Assembly: GCA_017882375.1 (NCBI GenBank)
Contig: JADGPP010000027.1
Coordinates: 1 to 40,704, forward strand
Reading direction: 5' to 3'
DNA from: Solirubrobacteraceae bacterium
Lineage (GTDB): Bacteria > Actinomycetota > Thermoleophilia > Solirubrobacterales > Solirubrobacteraceae
DNA: 40,704 nt
The position numbers and the translations under genes are program-made. Of the stretch, positions 6,501 to 14,089 are shown in pieces; positions within the stretch are counted from its first letter, which is position 1; each line of letters opens with the position of its first letter. The notes under the pieces were generated by a model that was given only the letters and a program-made list of their open reading frames with translations, made no database searches and was not told where the DNA came from.

Positions 6501-8939
6501 CTAGTGCATCGCCGGCAGCGAGTGAGCGGCCGAATCGTCTGCCGTGTGCGCGCCGTCGATCAGGAAGCGCTCGAGCGCGTCGGGCGCGAGGGGGCGGGCG
6601 AACAGGAATCCCTGGGCGAGGTCGCATCCCTCCAGTTGCAGTTCGCGGACCTGGGTGTGCGCTTCGACGCCCTCGGCGAGCGTCTGCAGGCCGAGCGCTC
6701 TACCGAGCTGGATCAGCGTGTGCGTGAGCGCATGCGCCTCGCGCGAGCGCCCCAGGCCCGTGATGAACGTGTGGTCGATCTTCAGCGAGTCGACCGGGAA
6801 CCGGCGCAGGTAGGCCAGCGAGCTGTAGCCGGTGCCGAAGTCGTCGACTGCGATCCGCACGCCCAGCGCCTTGAGCTCGCCGAGCAGCCTTGCAGTGCTG
6901 TCCGGCTTGCGCATCAGCACCGTCTCGGTGATCTCGAGCGTCAGCTCGCCGGCGCCGAGCCCGCTGTCGCGCAGGCATTCGCGCACCTCGCCGACGAACT
7001 CCGGTCGCTCGAGCTGGCGGGCGGAGACGTTGACGGCGATTGTCAGGCGGTGACCCTTGGCGTGCCACGCGGCACCCTGCGCGCACGCCTGGCGCAGCAC
7101 CCAGCGACCGATCGGGACGATCATGCCGTTCTCCTCGGCGATCGGGATGAACGCGTCGGGCAAGATCACGCCGTCTCTCGGATGGCGCCAGCGCAGCAGC
7201 GCCTCGACGCCCACGACCCGGTTGCTCTCCAGGTCGAGCATCGGCTGGTAGACGAGGAAGAGCTCGTCGTTCTGCAGCGCGCCGGCCAGATCGAGCTCGA
7301 GGTGCATGCGGTCGTCGGCCGCGGTCTGCATCCCCGAGTCGAACATCGCGTAGCCGTTCTTGCCCATGGCCTTGGCCTTGTACAGCGCAAGATCGGCGTC
7401 CTGCAGCAGATCCTCGGCCGTCGCGGGCAGCCCGGTCGCGATGCCGATGCTCGCCGTGACGGTCGCCGGCCCGCGGGCCGGCTCGGGCAGCTCGATCGGC
7501 TGGCGCAGCACGTCGAGAATCCGCTCGGCGACCAGTTCGGGCGAGGCGTTTGTGCCGGTCGAGTCGATCAGCATCACGAACTCGTCGCCACCGAGGCGCC
7601 CGACGGTGTCGTTGTCGCGCAGGATCGTCTTCAGCCGCGCGCCCACCTGGCGCAGGACCTCATCTCCCGCGAGGTGTCCGAAGCGGTCGTTGACCTGCTT
7701 GAAGCCGTCGACGTCCACGAACAGCGCGGTGACCGCGACGTCCAGCCGCCGCGCCCGGGCGAGGGTCTGCTCCGCTCGGTCGAGCACAAGGGCGCGGTTG
7801 GGCAGATCGGTCAGCGGGTCGTGCAGCGCGCGGTAGGCGAGCTCGCCGGTCTTTTCCCCGACCAGGCTCCAGGCGCGCTGGCGCGAGGTTGACAGCACCC
7901 GATAGACAAGGAACACCAGCAGCGTGATCAGCAGGCCGAGGATCAACGCGAGCGCGCCCTGTCTGTCGGCGGCCAGTGGGTGGTCGGCCGTTCCCGTGGT
8001 CGCCAGCAGCCAGCCTTCGCCCAGCTCGCGCCGCTGGAAGTAGCCGGAGGCGCTGACCCGCAGCGGCACGCCCGCGCGGCCGACCAGTGCCAGCGAGCTT
8101 CCGCGGTTTCGGTGGTACAGCGCAAGCGTCAGCGAGCGATGTCCGGCGAGCAGCGAGCGGACCAGGGCGTTGCTGTCGAAGGAGAGGGCGACCGCACCGG
8201 TGAACGCCGCCTGACGCTCCAGACGCGTCGTGATCGGGGCGCCGCGTCTGTACACGGCTTGGCCGACGGCGATCAGCGAGAAGCCGGGAACCGGGGTGAC
8301 GATCGTCGAGCCCCCGGCGGCCTCCGCGCGAAACAGCGCCGCGAACGGCGATCGGCCGATCCCCGGGAGCGTGGGTGCGCAGTAGTCGAGCAGTGGCGGA
8401 TACAGGCTGGATGCCGAGGATGGGCCGACGATCGCGCGCGCCAGGCAATAGACCGGGCGCTTGCCGGCGGGGACGATGTGAAATCCGCCCACGAGCAGCT
8501 TGCGAAATGCGGGGTCGGCTCCGGCTTGACGGCGAAAGGCCGGCAGGCCAGCGGCGGAGACCGGCTGTATCAAGGCAGCGACCGCCGCGGGCGCGGTCGT
8601 GACGCCGCGCTGCAGCTGTCGGTACCACTCTTGAAAACGCGAATCGCCCGCGCTGGGCTCCATCGTCGCGATCGCTCGCAGAGCGCGGATCAGACCGACG
8701 TCCGCGTTCAGTTTCGCGTCGAGCGTACGGCTGAGATCCGTCGCTGTCGAGGCGAACGCGTTGCGGTTGGCGTCGCGAGCGTTCGCGCGCCAACGATCGG
8801 CGACGAGCGCGGAGGCGGCCAGACCGACGATCACGATGAGCGCGCCGATTGCGGTCGTTCGAGCTTGGGCAGAGAGCCTGCGCCCCCGCACTCGGGGAAA
8901 GCGCAAACGAGGATGCGGCCGCAGTCGCGGGCTGTGCAT
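6501..8939 (-). CDS. membrane GGDEF-EAL cyclic-di-GMP synthase/phosphodiesterase with extracytoplasmic sensor
   Basis: An 812-residue two-domain cyclic-di-GMP enzyme. A transmembrane helix (29-47) precedes an extracytoplasmic sensor of about 280 residues, CHASE-like in its first part, then a second helix (329-347). The GGDEF domain follows with an intact LGGDEF site (450-454) and an RxxD inhibitory site (RDND) exactly five residues before it. The EAL domain has EALLRW (579-581), and DDFGTGYSSL, LKID and AEGVE further on. Both catalytic halves therefore look competent: diguanylate cyclase with product inhibition, and phosphodiesterase. The ATG at 8939 was chosen over an upstream start at 9050 because a sigma-28-like promoter lies just before it (8964-8991). 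That promoter is shared with two regulator genes of the window. Confidence 0.92.
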   Translation of the reverse strand: MHSPRLRPHPRLRFPRVRGRRLSAQARTTAIGALIVIVGLAASALVADRWRANARDANRNAFASTATDLSRTLDAKLNADVGLIRALRAIATMEPSAGDSRFQEWYRQLQRGVTTAPAAVAALIQPVSAAGLPAFRRQAGADPAFRKLLVGGFHIVPAGKRPVYCLARAIVGPSSASSLYPPLLDYCAPTLPGIGRSPFAALFRAEAAGGSTIVTPVPGFSLIAVGQAVYRRGAPITTRLERQAAFTGAVALSFDSNALVRSLLAGHRSLTLALYHRNRGSSLALVGRAGVPLRVSASGYFQRRELGEGWLLATTGTADHPLAADRQGALALILGLLITLLVFLVYRVLSTSRQRAWSLVGEKTGELAYRALHDPLTDLPNRALVLDRAEQTLARARRLDVAVTALFVDVDGFKQVNDRFGHLAGDEVLRQVGARLKTILRDNDTVGRLGGDEFVMLIDSTGTNASPELVAERILDVLRQPIELPEPARGPATVTASIGIATGLPATAEDLLQDADLALYKAKAMGKNGYAMFDSGMQTAADDRMHLELDLAGALQNDELFLVYQPMLDLESNRVVGVEALLRWRHPRDGVILPDAFIPIAEENGMIVPIGRWVLRQACAQGAAWHAKGHRLTIAVNVSARQLERPEFVGEVRECLRDSGLGAGELTLEITETVLMRKPDSTARLLGELKALGVRIAVDDFGTGYSSLAYLRRFPVDSLKIDHTFITGLGRSREAHALTHTLIQLGRALGLQTLAEGVEAHTQVRELQLEGCDLAQGFLFARPLAPDALERFLIDGAHTADDSAAHSLPAMH

Positions 8940-8963
8940 CAGCGGACCAGCTTCATGCAAATG

Positions 8964-8991
8964 CCATCGCCAGCTCCCGGGCGGGCCTTGA
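8964..8991 (-). promoter_or_regulatory. sigma-28-like promoter of the GGDEF-EAL gene
   Basis: Read on the minus strand: TCAA (8991-8988), 16 nt, then GGCGATGG (8971-8964), about 25 nt before the ATG. It differs by one base in the GCCGAT core from the elements at 9803 and 38686. The FliA/SigD/WhiG consensus is TAAA-N14-16-GCCGATAA. Confidence 0.5.
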
Positions 8992-9063
8992 GCAGGCGCG
9001 AGAAGCTTGGCCAAACGCCGTCTCGGCGACCGTCGGGCGGGCATCCACACCGGCAGGCTTGCC

Positions 9064-9163
9064 GGGCTGACTCGCTCAACGACTGCCGGTGAGGCCGGCG
9101 ATGGTTTCGACCGAGCCGACTTGCTCAGCGACCGCCGGTCAGGCCGGCGCTCGCTTCGACCGG
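9064..9163. repeat. 49-bp imperfect tandem repeat at the end of the metalloprotease gene
   Basis: Two copies with a period of 49 (about 9064-9112 and 9113-9161) share blocks such as GCTCA, GCCGGT and AGGCCGGC, with TTCGACC at 9106 and 9155. The right copy covers the last codons and stop of the metalloprotease gene. On the minus strand the left copy encodes a near-identical ending (VETIAGLTGSR-stop against VEASAGLTGGR-stop) in another frame. Each copy also contains an inverted repeat (GCCGG-5-CCGGC) that could form a small hairpin after the gene. Confidence 0.65.
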
Positions 9164-9718
9164 CAAGCGAGCCTCACGGCAGATCGGCGGAACGCTGGCT
9201 TCGTCGGTGAACACCGGGGCCATCACGCTGCCGGGTGTGAGTGAGTGCTGGTGACCGAGCAGGTGGCCCATCTCGTGAACCACGGTCAGGCAGAACATGT
9301 TCCAATCGCCGGCCTGTTCGGCCTGTGTCGGCCATTGCCAGCGGGCGAGCGAGATCGCGCACTGCGTGTAGCTGCTCGCCGGGGCCTGCAGGTTGTTTGG
9401 CCCGAGCGAGGATTCGAAGGTGACCCAGCCGTCGGTCGTGGCGTCCATCCCGGCGGCGAGCGGTTGATCGGCCTGCACCGAGACCTGCCCGCCGCAGGGC
9501 ACCGTGCCCCAATAGCGCTCGGCGAGCGTTGTGGCGAGCCTGGCCGGGTCGCGGGAGGCGAGCTTCTCCATCGCCGCGCGTCTAGCGCGAACGTGACCTG
9601 CCTTCGCCGCGGTGCCGTTGCGCTGGGGGGTGCGCCCTGCCTGAGCCTCGGCCGCCGCGGGGAGCAGCAGCATCGCTGAGAGCCAGGCGCTGAGCAGAAG
9701 ACGAGCCACCTCTCGCAT
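9125..9718 (-). CDS. secreted matrixin-like zinc metalloprotease
   Basis: A 197-residue exported protein with an N-terminal signal peptide (MREVARLLLSAWLSAMLLLP, cleavage near AAAEAQA). The metzincin zinc motif HExxHxxGxxH is complete: HEMGHLLGHQH, residues 148-158. A Met-turn candidate follows (SVMAP, M166). Four cysteines in the mature part could form disulfides. Small bacterial proteins of this kind are annotated as matrixin or M10-like peptidases and act outside the cell; the substrate is unknown. The frame stays open to a TTG at 9772, but the signal peptide places the start at the ATG at 9718. The C-terminal residues lie in a tandem repeat. Neighbouring exported and cyclic-di-GMP genes suggest a surface role. 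Confidence 0.82.
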   Translation of the reverse strand: MREVARLLLSAWLSAMLLLPAAAEAQAGRTPQRNGTAAKAGHVRARRAAMEKLASRDPARLATTLAERYWGTVPCGGQVSVQADQPLAAGMDATTDGWVTFESSLGPNNLQAPASSYTQCAISLARWQWPTQAEQAGDWNMFCLTVVHEMGHLLGHQHSLTPGSVMAPVFTDEASVPPICREARLPVEASAGLTGGR

Positions 9719-9802
9719 GCTCGGTCGATGCGCGGCGTGATTCGTCCTCCCGAACGGGGGATCTTCGGGCAATTGAGGGGGGAGTTGGGGGGGAGGCGGA
9801 AC

Positions 9803-9830
9803 TCACCCATTGGCTTCGCGCTGCCGATGG
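9803..9830 (+). promoter_or_regulatory. sigma-28-like promoter of the LuxR-type regulator gene
   Basis: TCAC (9803-9806), 16 nt, then GCCGATGG (9823-9830). Transcription would start about at the ATG at 9837, giving a leaderless mRNA; this argues against the upstream TTG at 9810. The spacer is also nearly the same as at 38690-38705 (TTGGC, then TGCGCT or CGCGCT). Confidence 0.6.
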
Positions 9831-9836
9831 GAGGCT

Positions 9837-10565
9837 ATGCGCCCGCTCGCTCCCGGCTCACCCGCGCCAACAACGCCCATCACCATCGTCGTCGGGCGCT
9901 TTGACGACCTGTTCGCCAGGGGCCTGCGCGAGCTTCTCAGCGGAGATCACAGCCTTGCGGTCGTGGCCGAGGACATCGAGCAGAGGCGGATCTCGGTGGT
10001 CCTGCGTGCGCATCGTCCCGACGTCGCGATTCTCGACGTTCGCGCTCTCGTCAAGCTCGCCGAGGTGCGCGAGCTCAGCGTCGCCTATCCCGCGACTCGC
10101 CTGGTCCTGCTGGCCGACGAGCTCTCGAGCGTCGAGTGTGCGCAACTGCTCGCGTTCGGTGCGAGCGCCTGCCTGGGACGGGACACGCAGGCGCGCGACG
10201 TGCTCAACGCGATACACCTGGCCTCGCGAGGACTCAAGGTGGTTCCTCGCTCCCCGAGCTCGGATGGCGGATCGATCGCCGGCGGGCAGTTGCTGACACG
10301 GCGCGAGGCCGAAGTGCTCCCGCTGCTGCAGCAGGGCGCCACCAACTCGCAGATCGCCCGCGAGCTGCAGGTGGGCGTGGAGACGGTCCGTACGCATGCG
10401 CGCAACATCTACCGCAAGCTCGGTGTCTCCTCTCGCAACCAGCTCGCCGCTCCGCGTGTCCTGGATCGTCAGGATCCGCCGAGCCCGGAGACTCGCAAGC
10501 CACGGCGTCGAGCAGCCGGTCGCACGCCGCGCCCGCGACGCGGCCACGACGCACGCCACCGCTGA
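9837..10565 (+). CDS. NarL/LuxR-type regulator with degenerate receiver domain
   Basis: A 242-residue protein with a receiver-like N-terminal domain (about 15-135), a LuxR/NarL helix-turn-helix (152-205; LTRREAEVLPLLQQG ... VETVRTHARNIYRKLGV) and an Arg/Pro-rich tail. The receiver keeps the phospho-acceptor aspartate (AILDV, D67). It lacks the usual acidic pair near the N-terminus (R21-F22 stand where D-D is expected), and the conserved lysine is arginine (GASACLGRD, R115). It is therefore probably not controlled by ordinary phosphorylation. No histidine kinase gene is adjacent. The ATG at 9837 is preferred because a sigma-28-like promoter ends 6 nt before it. The stop overlaps the first base of a 22-bp tandem repeat. 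Confidence 0.85.
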   Translation: MRPLAPGSPAPTTPITIVVGRFDDLFARGLRELLSGDHSLAVVAEDIEQRRISVVLRAHRPDVAILDVRALVKLAEVRELSVAYPATRLVLLADELSSVECAQLLAFGASACLGRDTQARDVLNAIHLASRGLKVVPRSPSSDGGSIAGGQLLTRREAEVLPLLQQGATNSQIARELQVGVETVRTHARNIYRKLGVSSRNQLAAPRVLDRQDPPSPETRKPRRRAAGRTPRPRRGHDARHR

Positions 10566-10606
10566 GGCGCGAATTCAGGTGAACTGAGGCGCGAATTCCG
10601 GTGAAT
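10563..10606. repeat. 22-bp tandem direct repeat after the LuxR-type gene
   Basis: Two copies of TGAGGCGCGAATTC-(A/C)-GGTGAA- plus one variable base (10563-10584 and 10585-10606), differing at two positions. The TGA of the first copy is the stop codon of the regulator. Each copy contains GAATTC. It could be paired binding sites upstream of the DUF3494 gene, or a simple slippage duplication. Confidence 0.7.
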
Positions 10607-10715
10607 TCTGCGCTAGACGTTCGATTGAGCTGCGGGCTTGCGGCTAACGCTGGGGCGGCAAACGGTCGGGTTACATAACGGGTCGACCAGGCCGGGGAGC
10701 CATTCCCTTCCTATC

Positions 10716-10732
10716 GCGGCGCCCAGCGCCGC
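10716..10732 (+). promoter_or_regulatory. 5'-UTR hairpin before the DUF3494 gene
   Basis: GCGGCG (10716-10721) and CGCCGC (10727-10732) enclose a 5-nt loop directly before the GAGGAG ribosome-binding site (10736-10741). It could modulate translation initiation. No known riboswitch pattern recognised. Confidence 0.35.
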
Positions 10733-10747
10733 AGTGAGGAGACGCCA

Positions 10748-11842
10748 ATGACTACAGGCGTCCCACCGAAGCACGAGTCGCTCACGGGCGACTCCCTCGC
10801 AGTAAGCCGGCGTCCTCGCTTGCGGGCAGACGCCAGGACGTTGCGAATCGCCCTTCTGGCGTTTGCGGGCCTGCTCTCGAGCATGCTGCTCGCCACCAGC
10901 GCAACGGCAGCACCCGCGACCGTCGGCCTGGGAACGGCCGCCAGCTTCTCGGTGCTGGGCGGCTCGACGATCACGAACACCGGGCCGACGACGATGTTCG
11001 GCGACCTCGGGCTCGCTCCCGGCTCATCGGTGACAGGCGCTCCGCACGTGCTCGGCCAGACGCACGTGAGCGACGCGGTCGCGATCGAAGCCAAGAATGC
11101 CCTGACCACCGGTTACAACGATGCGGCCGGGCGCCCGAGCGAAGGCTCGGCCGGGACCGACCTCGCCGGGCAGACGTTCACCGCCGGCGTTCGCACCGCC
11201 AGCAGCTCGCTGCTGCTCTCCTCGGGAAGCGTGATCCTCGACGCCCAGGGCGACCCGAACGCGGTGTTCATCTTCCAGATCGGCTCGACGCTGATCACCG
11301 GCTCGAACACGACCGTCCAGCTGATCAACGGCGCGCAGGCGTGCAACGTCTTCTGGCAGGTCGGATCGTCGGCGACGCTGGGCACCGGCACGCGCTTCGT
11401 CGGCACGGTCATGGCCGCGGAAACGATCACCGCGAACACGGCCGCGACGATCCACGGCAGGCTGCTTGCGCAGACCGCCGCGGTGAACCTGGACACGAAC
11501 ACGATCACGCAGTCCAACTGCGCGATCGGTGCCACGGAAACGGCGACACCGGAAGAAACGGCCGCGCTGGAAGGGACGGCGACCGGCGGAGGGTCGACAA
11601 CCGGCACAACGACCACGACAGCCGTCACACCGACCACAGCCGTACCGGTCACCACGTCTGCAGTGACCCCCGCGCCCGCATCGAAATCGACGGTGAACAG
11701 CAGGCGCGCGGCCGCCCGCCGGGCCGCCATTCGGCGCGCTCGTCGCGCCGCTGCGCGCCGCCGTGCTCGCAGGGGCGCATCGATCCGACGCACGCAGGCG
11801 CGGCCGGTCCGCCCAAACGTGCGGGGCTCGTTCACGGGATGA
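10748..11842 (+). CDS. DUF3494 ice-binding-like surface protein with Thr-rich linker and Arg/Ala tail
   Basis: A 364-residue exported protein. After a signal segment (hydrophobic stretch about 33-50, cleavage near TSATAAPA) comes a full DUF3494 beta-solenoid domain of the ice-binding protein type, about 56-255. Typical blocks are FSVLGGSTITNTG, GDLGLAPG, FIFQIGSTLITGSN, NVFWQVGSSATLGTGTRFVGTVMA and IHGRLLAQTAAVNLDTNTI. A Thr/Ala/Pro linker of about 60 residues (260-315) follows, then a C-terminal tail of about 50 residues that is very rich in Arg and Ala. There is no LPXTG sortase signal or transmembrane anchor; the tail may bind anionic wall polymers, DNA or lipid (inference). Family members bind ice or act as adhesins. 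A ribosome-binding site GAGGAG lies 6 nt before the ATG. Confidence 0.85.
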   Translation: MTTGVPPKHESLTGDSLAVSRRPRLRADARTLRIALLAFAGLLSSMLLATSATAAPATVGLGTAASFSVLGGSTITNTGPTTMFGDLGLAPGSSVTGAPHVLGQTHVSDAVAIEAKNALTTGYNDAAGRPSEGSAGTDLAGQTFTAGVRTASSSLLLSSGSVILDAQGDPNAVFIFQIGSTLITGSNTTVQLINGAQACNVFWQVGSSATLGTGTRFVGTVMAAETITANTAATIHGRLLAQTAAVNLDTNTITQSNCAIGATETATPEETAALEGTATGGGSTTGTTTTTAVTPTTAVPVTTSAVTPAPASKSTVNSRRAAARRAAIRRARRAAARRRARRGASIRRTQARPVRPNVRGSFTG

Positions 11843-11903
11843 GCGCTATCGCTCGGGGTCCGGGCGACGCCTGCGTCGCCCGGACGTCCGTGCCGCCACG
11901 ACG

Positions 11904-12689
11904 ATGACCATCGACACATCAGCCAACTTCGAGGCCGGTCCGTCCGGCCTGCCAGGAGGCTCTCGAGCGCTCGCGGCATCGCTGCTCGCGGCGAGCGTGC
12001 TTTGCCTGCTCGGCATCGCCGCCTGGCCTGCGCCAGGGGCTTGGGCCTCGGGCCACGCCCGCGTTCGCGCGACCGAGGAAGGGGCGGTCCTGCTCACCGG
12101 GCATCGCGTGTATAGCCGGCCCCAGGCCGGCTCGCGGGTGCTGCTCACGGTGCCCGCTCTGCGACCGATGACCGGCGAGCGGACCACGCTGCCGGTGATC
12201 AGGCGCGCCACCGGCGCCGGTGGGCGGAGCTGGCTTCGGGTGATGCTGCCCGGACGCCCCAACGGGTCGAGCGGCTGGATCTCCCGGAAGGGCACCCGCC
12301 CGCTTGTCACCGGCTGGCATCTCGTCGTCAATCTCGGCGCGCGCCGAGTGACCGTCTACCGGCACGGTCGCGTGCTGCGACGGTTTCGCACGGTCGTGGG
12401 AGCGCCCTCGACGCCGACGCCGACCGGCAGCTTCTTCGTCGAGGAGACGTTGCAGACGCCCGCAGGCGAGCCCGGCGGTCCGTTCGCCCTGGCGCTCAGC
12501 GCGCGTTCAGACGTACTGCAGGAATTCGAAGGCGGTCCTGGCCAGATCGCGATGCATGGGCGCGACAACCTCGGAGGAACGCTCGGGGCCGCCGAATCGC
12601 ATGGCTGCATGCGGCTCGCCACTGCGAGCATCGACTGGCTGGTCAAACGGATCGGCCCGGGCGTTCCAGTGACGATCTACCCGAGCTGA
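11904..12689 (+). CDS. L,D-transpeptidase (YkuD domain) with N-terminal SH3-like region
   Basis: A 261-residue exported enzyme. A hydrophobic signal or anchor segment (about 22-49) is followed by an SH3-like region (62-130, ending GSSGWISRKG) and the YkuD catalytic domain (138-259). The catalytic motif is intact: MHG at 217-219 and SHGCMRL at 232-238 with nucleophile C235. Such enzymes form 3-3 cross-links in peptidoglycan or attach proteins to it, and they resist most beta-lactams except carbapenems. The frame is open further upstream into the DUF3494 gene, but the ATG at 11904 immediately precedes the exported N-terminus. It lies 61 bp after the DUF3494 gene on the same strand, so co-transcription is plausible and both products are extracellular. 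It is convergent with the sulfatase gene. Confidence 0.93.
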   Translation: MTIDTSANFEAGPSGLPGGSRALAASLLAASVLCLLGIAAWPAPGAWASGHARVRATEEGAVLLTGHRVYSRPQAGSRVLLTVPALRPMTGERTTLPVIRRATGAGGRSWLRVMLPGRPNGSSGWISRKGTRPLVTGWHLVVNLGARRVTVYRHGRVLRRFRTVVGAPSTPTPTGSFFVEETLQTPAGEPGGPFALALSARSDVLQEFEGGPGQIAMHGRDNLGGTLGAAESHGCMRLATASIDWLVKRIGPGVPVTIYPS

Positions 12690-12690
12690 G

Positions 12691-12711
12691 CCGCCGACGC
12701 TCGCACGGCGG
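12691..12711. terminator. hairpin between convergent L,D-transpeptidase and sulfatase genes
   Basis: CCGCCG (12691-12696) pairs with CGGCGG (12706-12711). It lies in a 37-bp convergent gap and could serve both strands. No T-run follows, so it is a weak terminator candidate. Confidence 0.35.
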
Positions 12712-12726
12712 ACGCCGCCCGGGCGC

Positions 12727-14031
12727 TCATTTGACACGGGTCGGCGGGTCGGTTGCCGAGAGCTGGCCGGGAAGATTGATCTCCACCCCGGGCGGCGGAT
12801 CGACGTGTCCGGCGAGCAACGGGTCGTCGGTGGCGTTCATCCACGACTGCATCCGTCCTTGAAGATCCGCCAACACATCGGCGTAGCCGGGATCATCAAA
12901 GAGGTTGTTTGCCTCGTTGGGGTCGAACAGCAGGTCATAGAGCTGCTCTTTGGCGATCTCGCGATCGGCCCAGCCGTTGCGCAGGAGCAGGTCCTTGCTC
13001 GGCCCGTCGTCGGTGTTGGGCAGAACCGGCGTGCGCCGGTCGCCCCATCGGCGGATGTACTTGTGACGCGTCGTGCGCACGGCGCGCTGGGGCTCATAGG
13101 CGGCGTGCCAGGTCGAGCCGGCGAAGATCTCCTGGCGCGCCTGGGCGACCTCGCCGCGCAGCAGCGCCATCAGCGAGACGCCCTGCAGGAACGGCGGACG
13201 CGCGATCCCGAGGTAGTCGCAGATCGTCGGGTAGATGTCGATGTGCGAGACCAGTCCGTCGTGCACGCGGCCACCGCCGAAGGGCTCGGGACCGCTGAGG
13301 ATCAGCATCACGCCGAGACCACGGTCGTACAGGGTCGCCTTCGCGCCCGGAAACGGCATCCCGTGATCGGTCGTGAAGATCACCAGCGTCTCGTCGGTCA
13401 GGCCCGCGCCGTCGAGCGCGTTGAGCACCACTCCCACTCCGTGGTCCAGCGAGCGCGCGCTGGCCTTGAAGGCGGCGACGTCCGCACGCACCTCGGGCGC
13501 GTCGGGGAGGTTGTTGGGCGGCTTTGAGTACTGCACGTCGCGCAGCGAGCCGGGGCCGAGAAATTCACGGTGGGTCTCAAAGAAGCCGACCGACATGAAC
13601 AGCGGCCGCTCGCGCGGGCGGCTGAGCACCTCCATCGCCAGCGGCGCCACCGACTCGACATGGGTCGTCGGCACCTTGATCACCTCGTCGTAGCCGATCG
13701 CCTCGGGCTCCTTGGAGATGTGCTGCTCGCCGATCAGCACCGACGTGTACCCGACGTCGCGCAGGGTATGCACGATGTGATGACCGTAGTCACGCAGCGA
13801 CCAGCCGCGATGGGCCAGGCCGAGCATTCCGTTGGACTGGCCGTACTGGCCGGTGAGCAGGCACGCGCGGCTGGCCGAGCACGTCGGCGCCGCGCAGAAG
13901 GCCTCGCGAAACAGCACGCCGCGGTCGGCGAGCGCCTGGACGTTGGGCATCGGCACCGGCTCGCCGTAGGGCTGGATGTAGCGCCCCGTGTCGTGTGAGT
14001 GCAGATAGAGGATGTTCGGCCTGGTCGTCAT
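12727..14031 (-). CDS. type I sulfatase (heparan N-sulfatase-like)
   Basis: A 434-residue arylsulfatase-superfamily hydrolase. The N-terminal metal site NILYLHSHDTG and the formylglycine motif CSASR (residues 51-55, C51 in ACLLTG context) are present, as is the distal FTTDHGMPF metal/active-site block. The motif is of the C-x-A-x-R form accepted by formylglycine-generating enzyme, so the cysteine is expected to be converted; that enzyme is not in the window. The HSHDTGRYIQPYG start resembles the sulfoglucosamine sulfohydrolase-like subfamily, but the substrate is unknown. No signal peptide is visible, so the enzyme looks cytoplasmic. The ATG at 14031 is used; a TTG two codons upstream is possible. 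It is divergent from a Stf0 sulfotransferase with 58 bp between starts. Confidence 0.92.
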   Translation of the reverse strand: MTTRPNILYLHSHDTGRYIQPYGEPVPMPNVQALADRGVLFREAFCAAPTCSASRACLLTGQYGQSNGMLGLAHRGWSLRDYGHHIVHTLRDVGYTSVLIGEQHISKEPEAIGYDEVIKVPTTHVESVAPLAMEVLSRPRERPLFMSVGFFETHREFLGPGSLRDVQYSKPPNNLPDAPEVRADVAAFKASARSLDHGVGVVLNALDGAGLTDETLVIFTTDHGMPFPGAKATLYDRGLGVMLILSGPEPFGGGRVHDGLVSHIDIYPTICDYLGIARPPFLQGVSLMALLRGEVAQARQEIFAGSTWHAAYEPQRAVRTTRHKYIRRWGDRRTPVLPNTDDGPSKDLLLRNGWADREIAKEQLYDLLFDPNEANNLFDDPGYADVLADLQGRMQSWMNATDDPLLAGHVDPPPGVEINLPGQLSATDPPTRVK

Positions 14032-14036
14032 GTCCA

Positions 14037-14042
14037 ATTGTA
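14037..14042 (-). promoter_or_regulatory. -10-like TACAAT of the sulfatase gene
   Basis: On the minus strand TACAAT lies 5 nt before the ATG at 14031, suggesting a leaderless transcript. This divergent gap is AT-rich compared with its surroundings. Confidence 0.5.
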
Positions 14043-14046
14043 AATT

Positions 14047-14072
14047 CTCACTTATATGACTGGTTGAGTGAG
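14047..14072. promoter_or_regulatory. inverted repeat in the sulfatase/sulfotransferase divergent promoter
   Basis: CTCACT (14047-14052) and AGTGAG (14067-14072) are perfect inverted arms 14 bp apart, centred between the two -10-like boxes. The position suits a regulator acting on both genes. No regulator gene is adjacent. Confidence 0.5.
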
Positions 14073-14078
14073 TAACCT
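14073..14078 (+). promoter_or_regulatory. -10-like TAACCT of the sulfotransferase gene
   Basis: TAACCT is 11 nt before the ATG at 14090 and directly abuts the AGTGAG arm of the inverted repeat. No ribosome-binding site is visible, which fits a very short leader. Confidence 0.45.
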
Positions 14079-14089
14079 TCGCCTGCGCG

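Noticed and set aside
10664-10690. Possible riboswitch before the DUF3494 gene (GGTCG...CGACC stem with GTTA-CA-TAAC)
   Set aside because: The pairs are not concentric and conserved cores of cyclic-di-GMP or cyclic-di-AMP riboswitches were not found.
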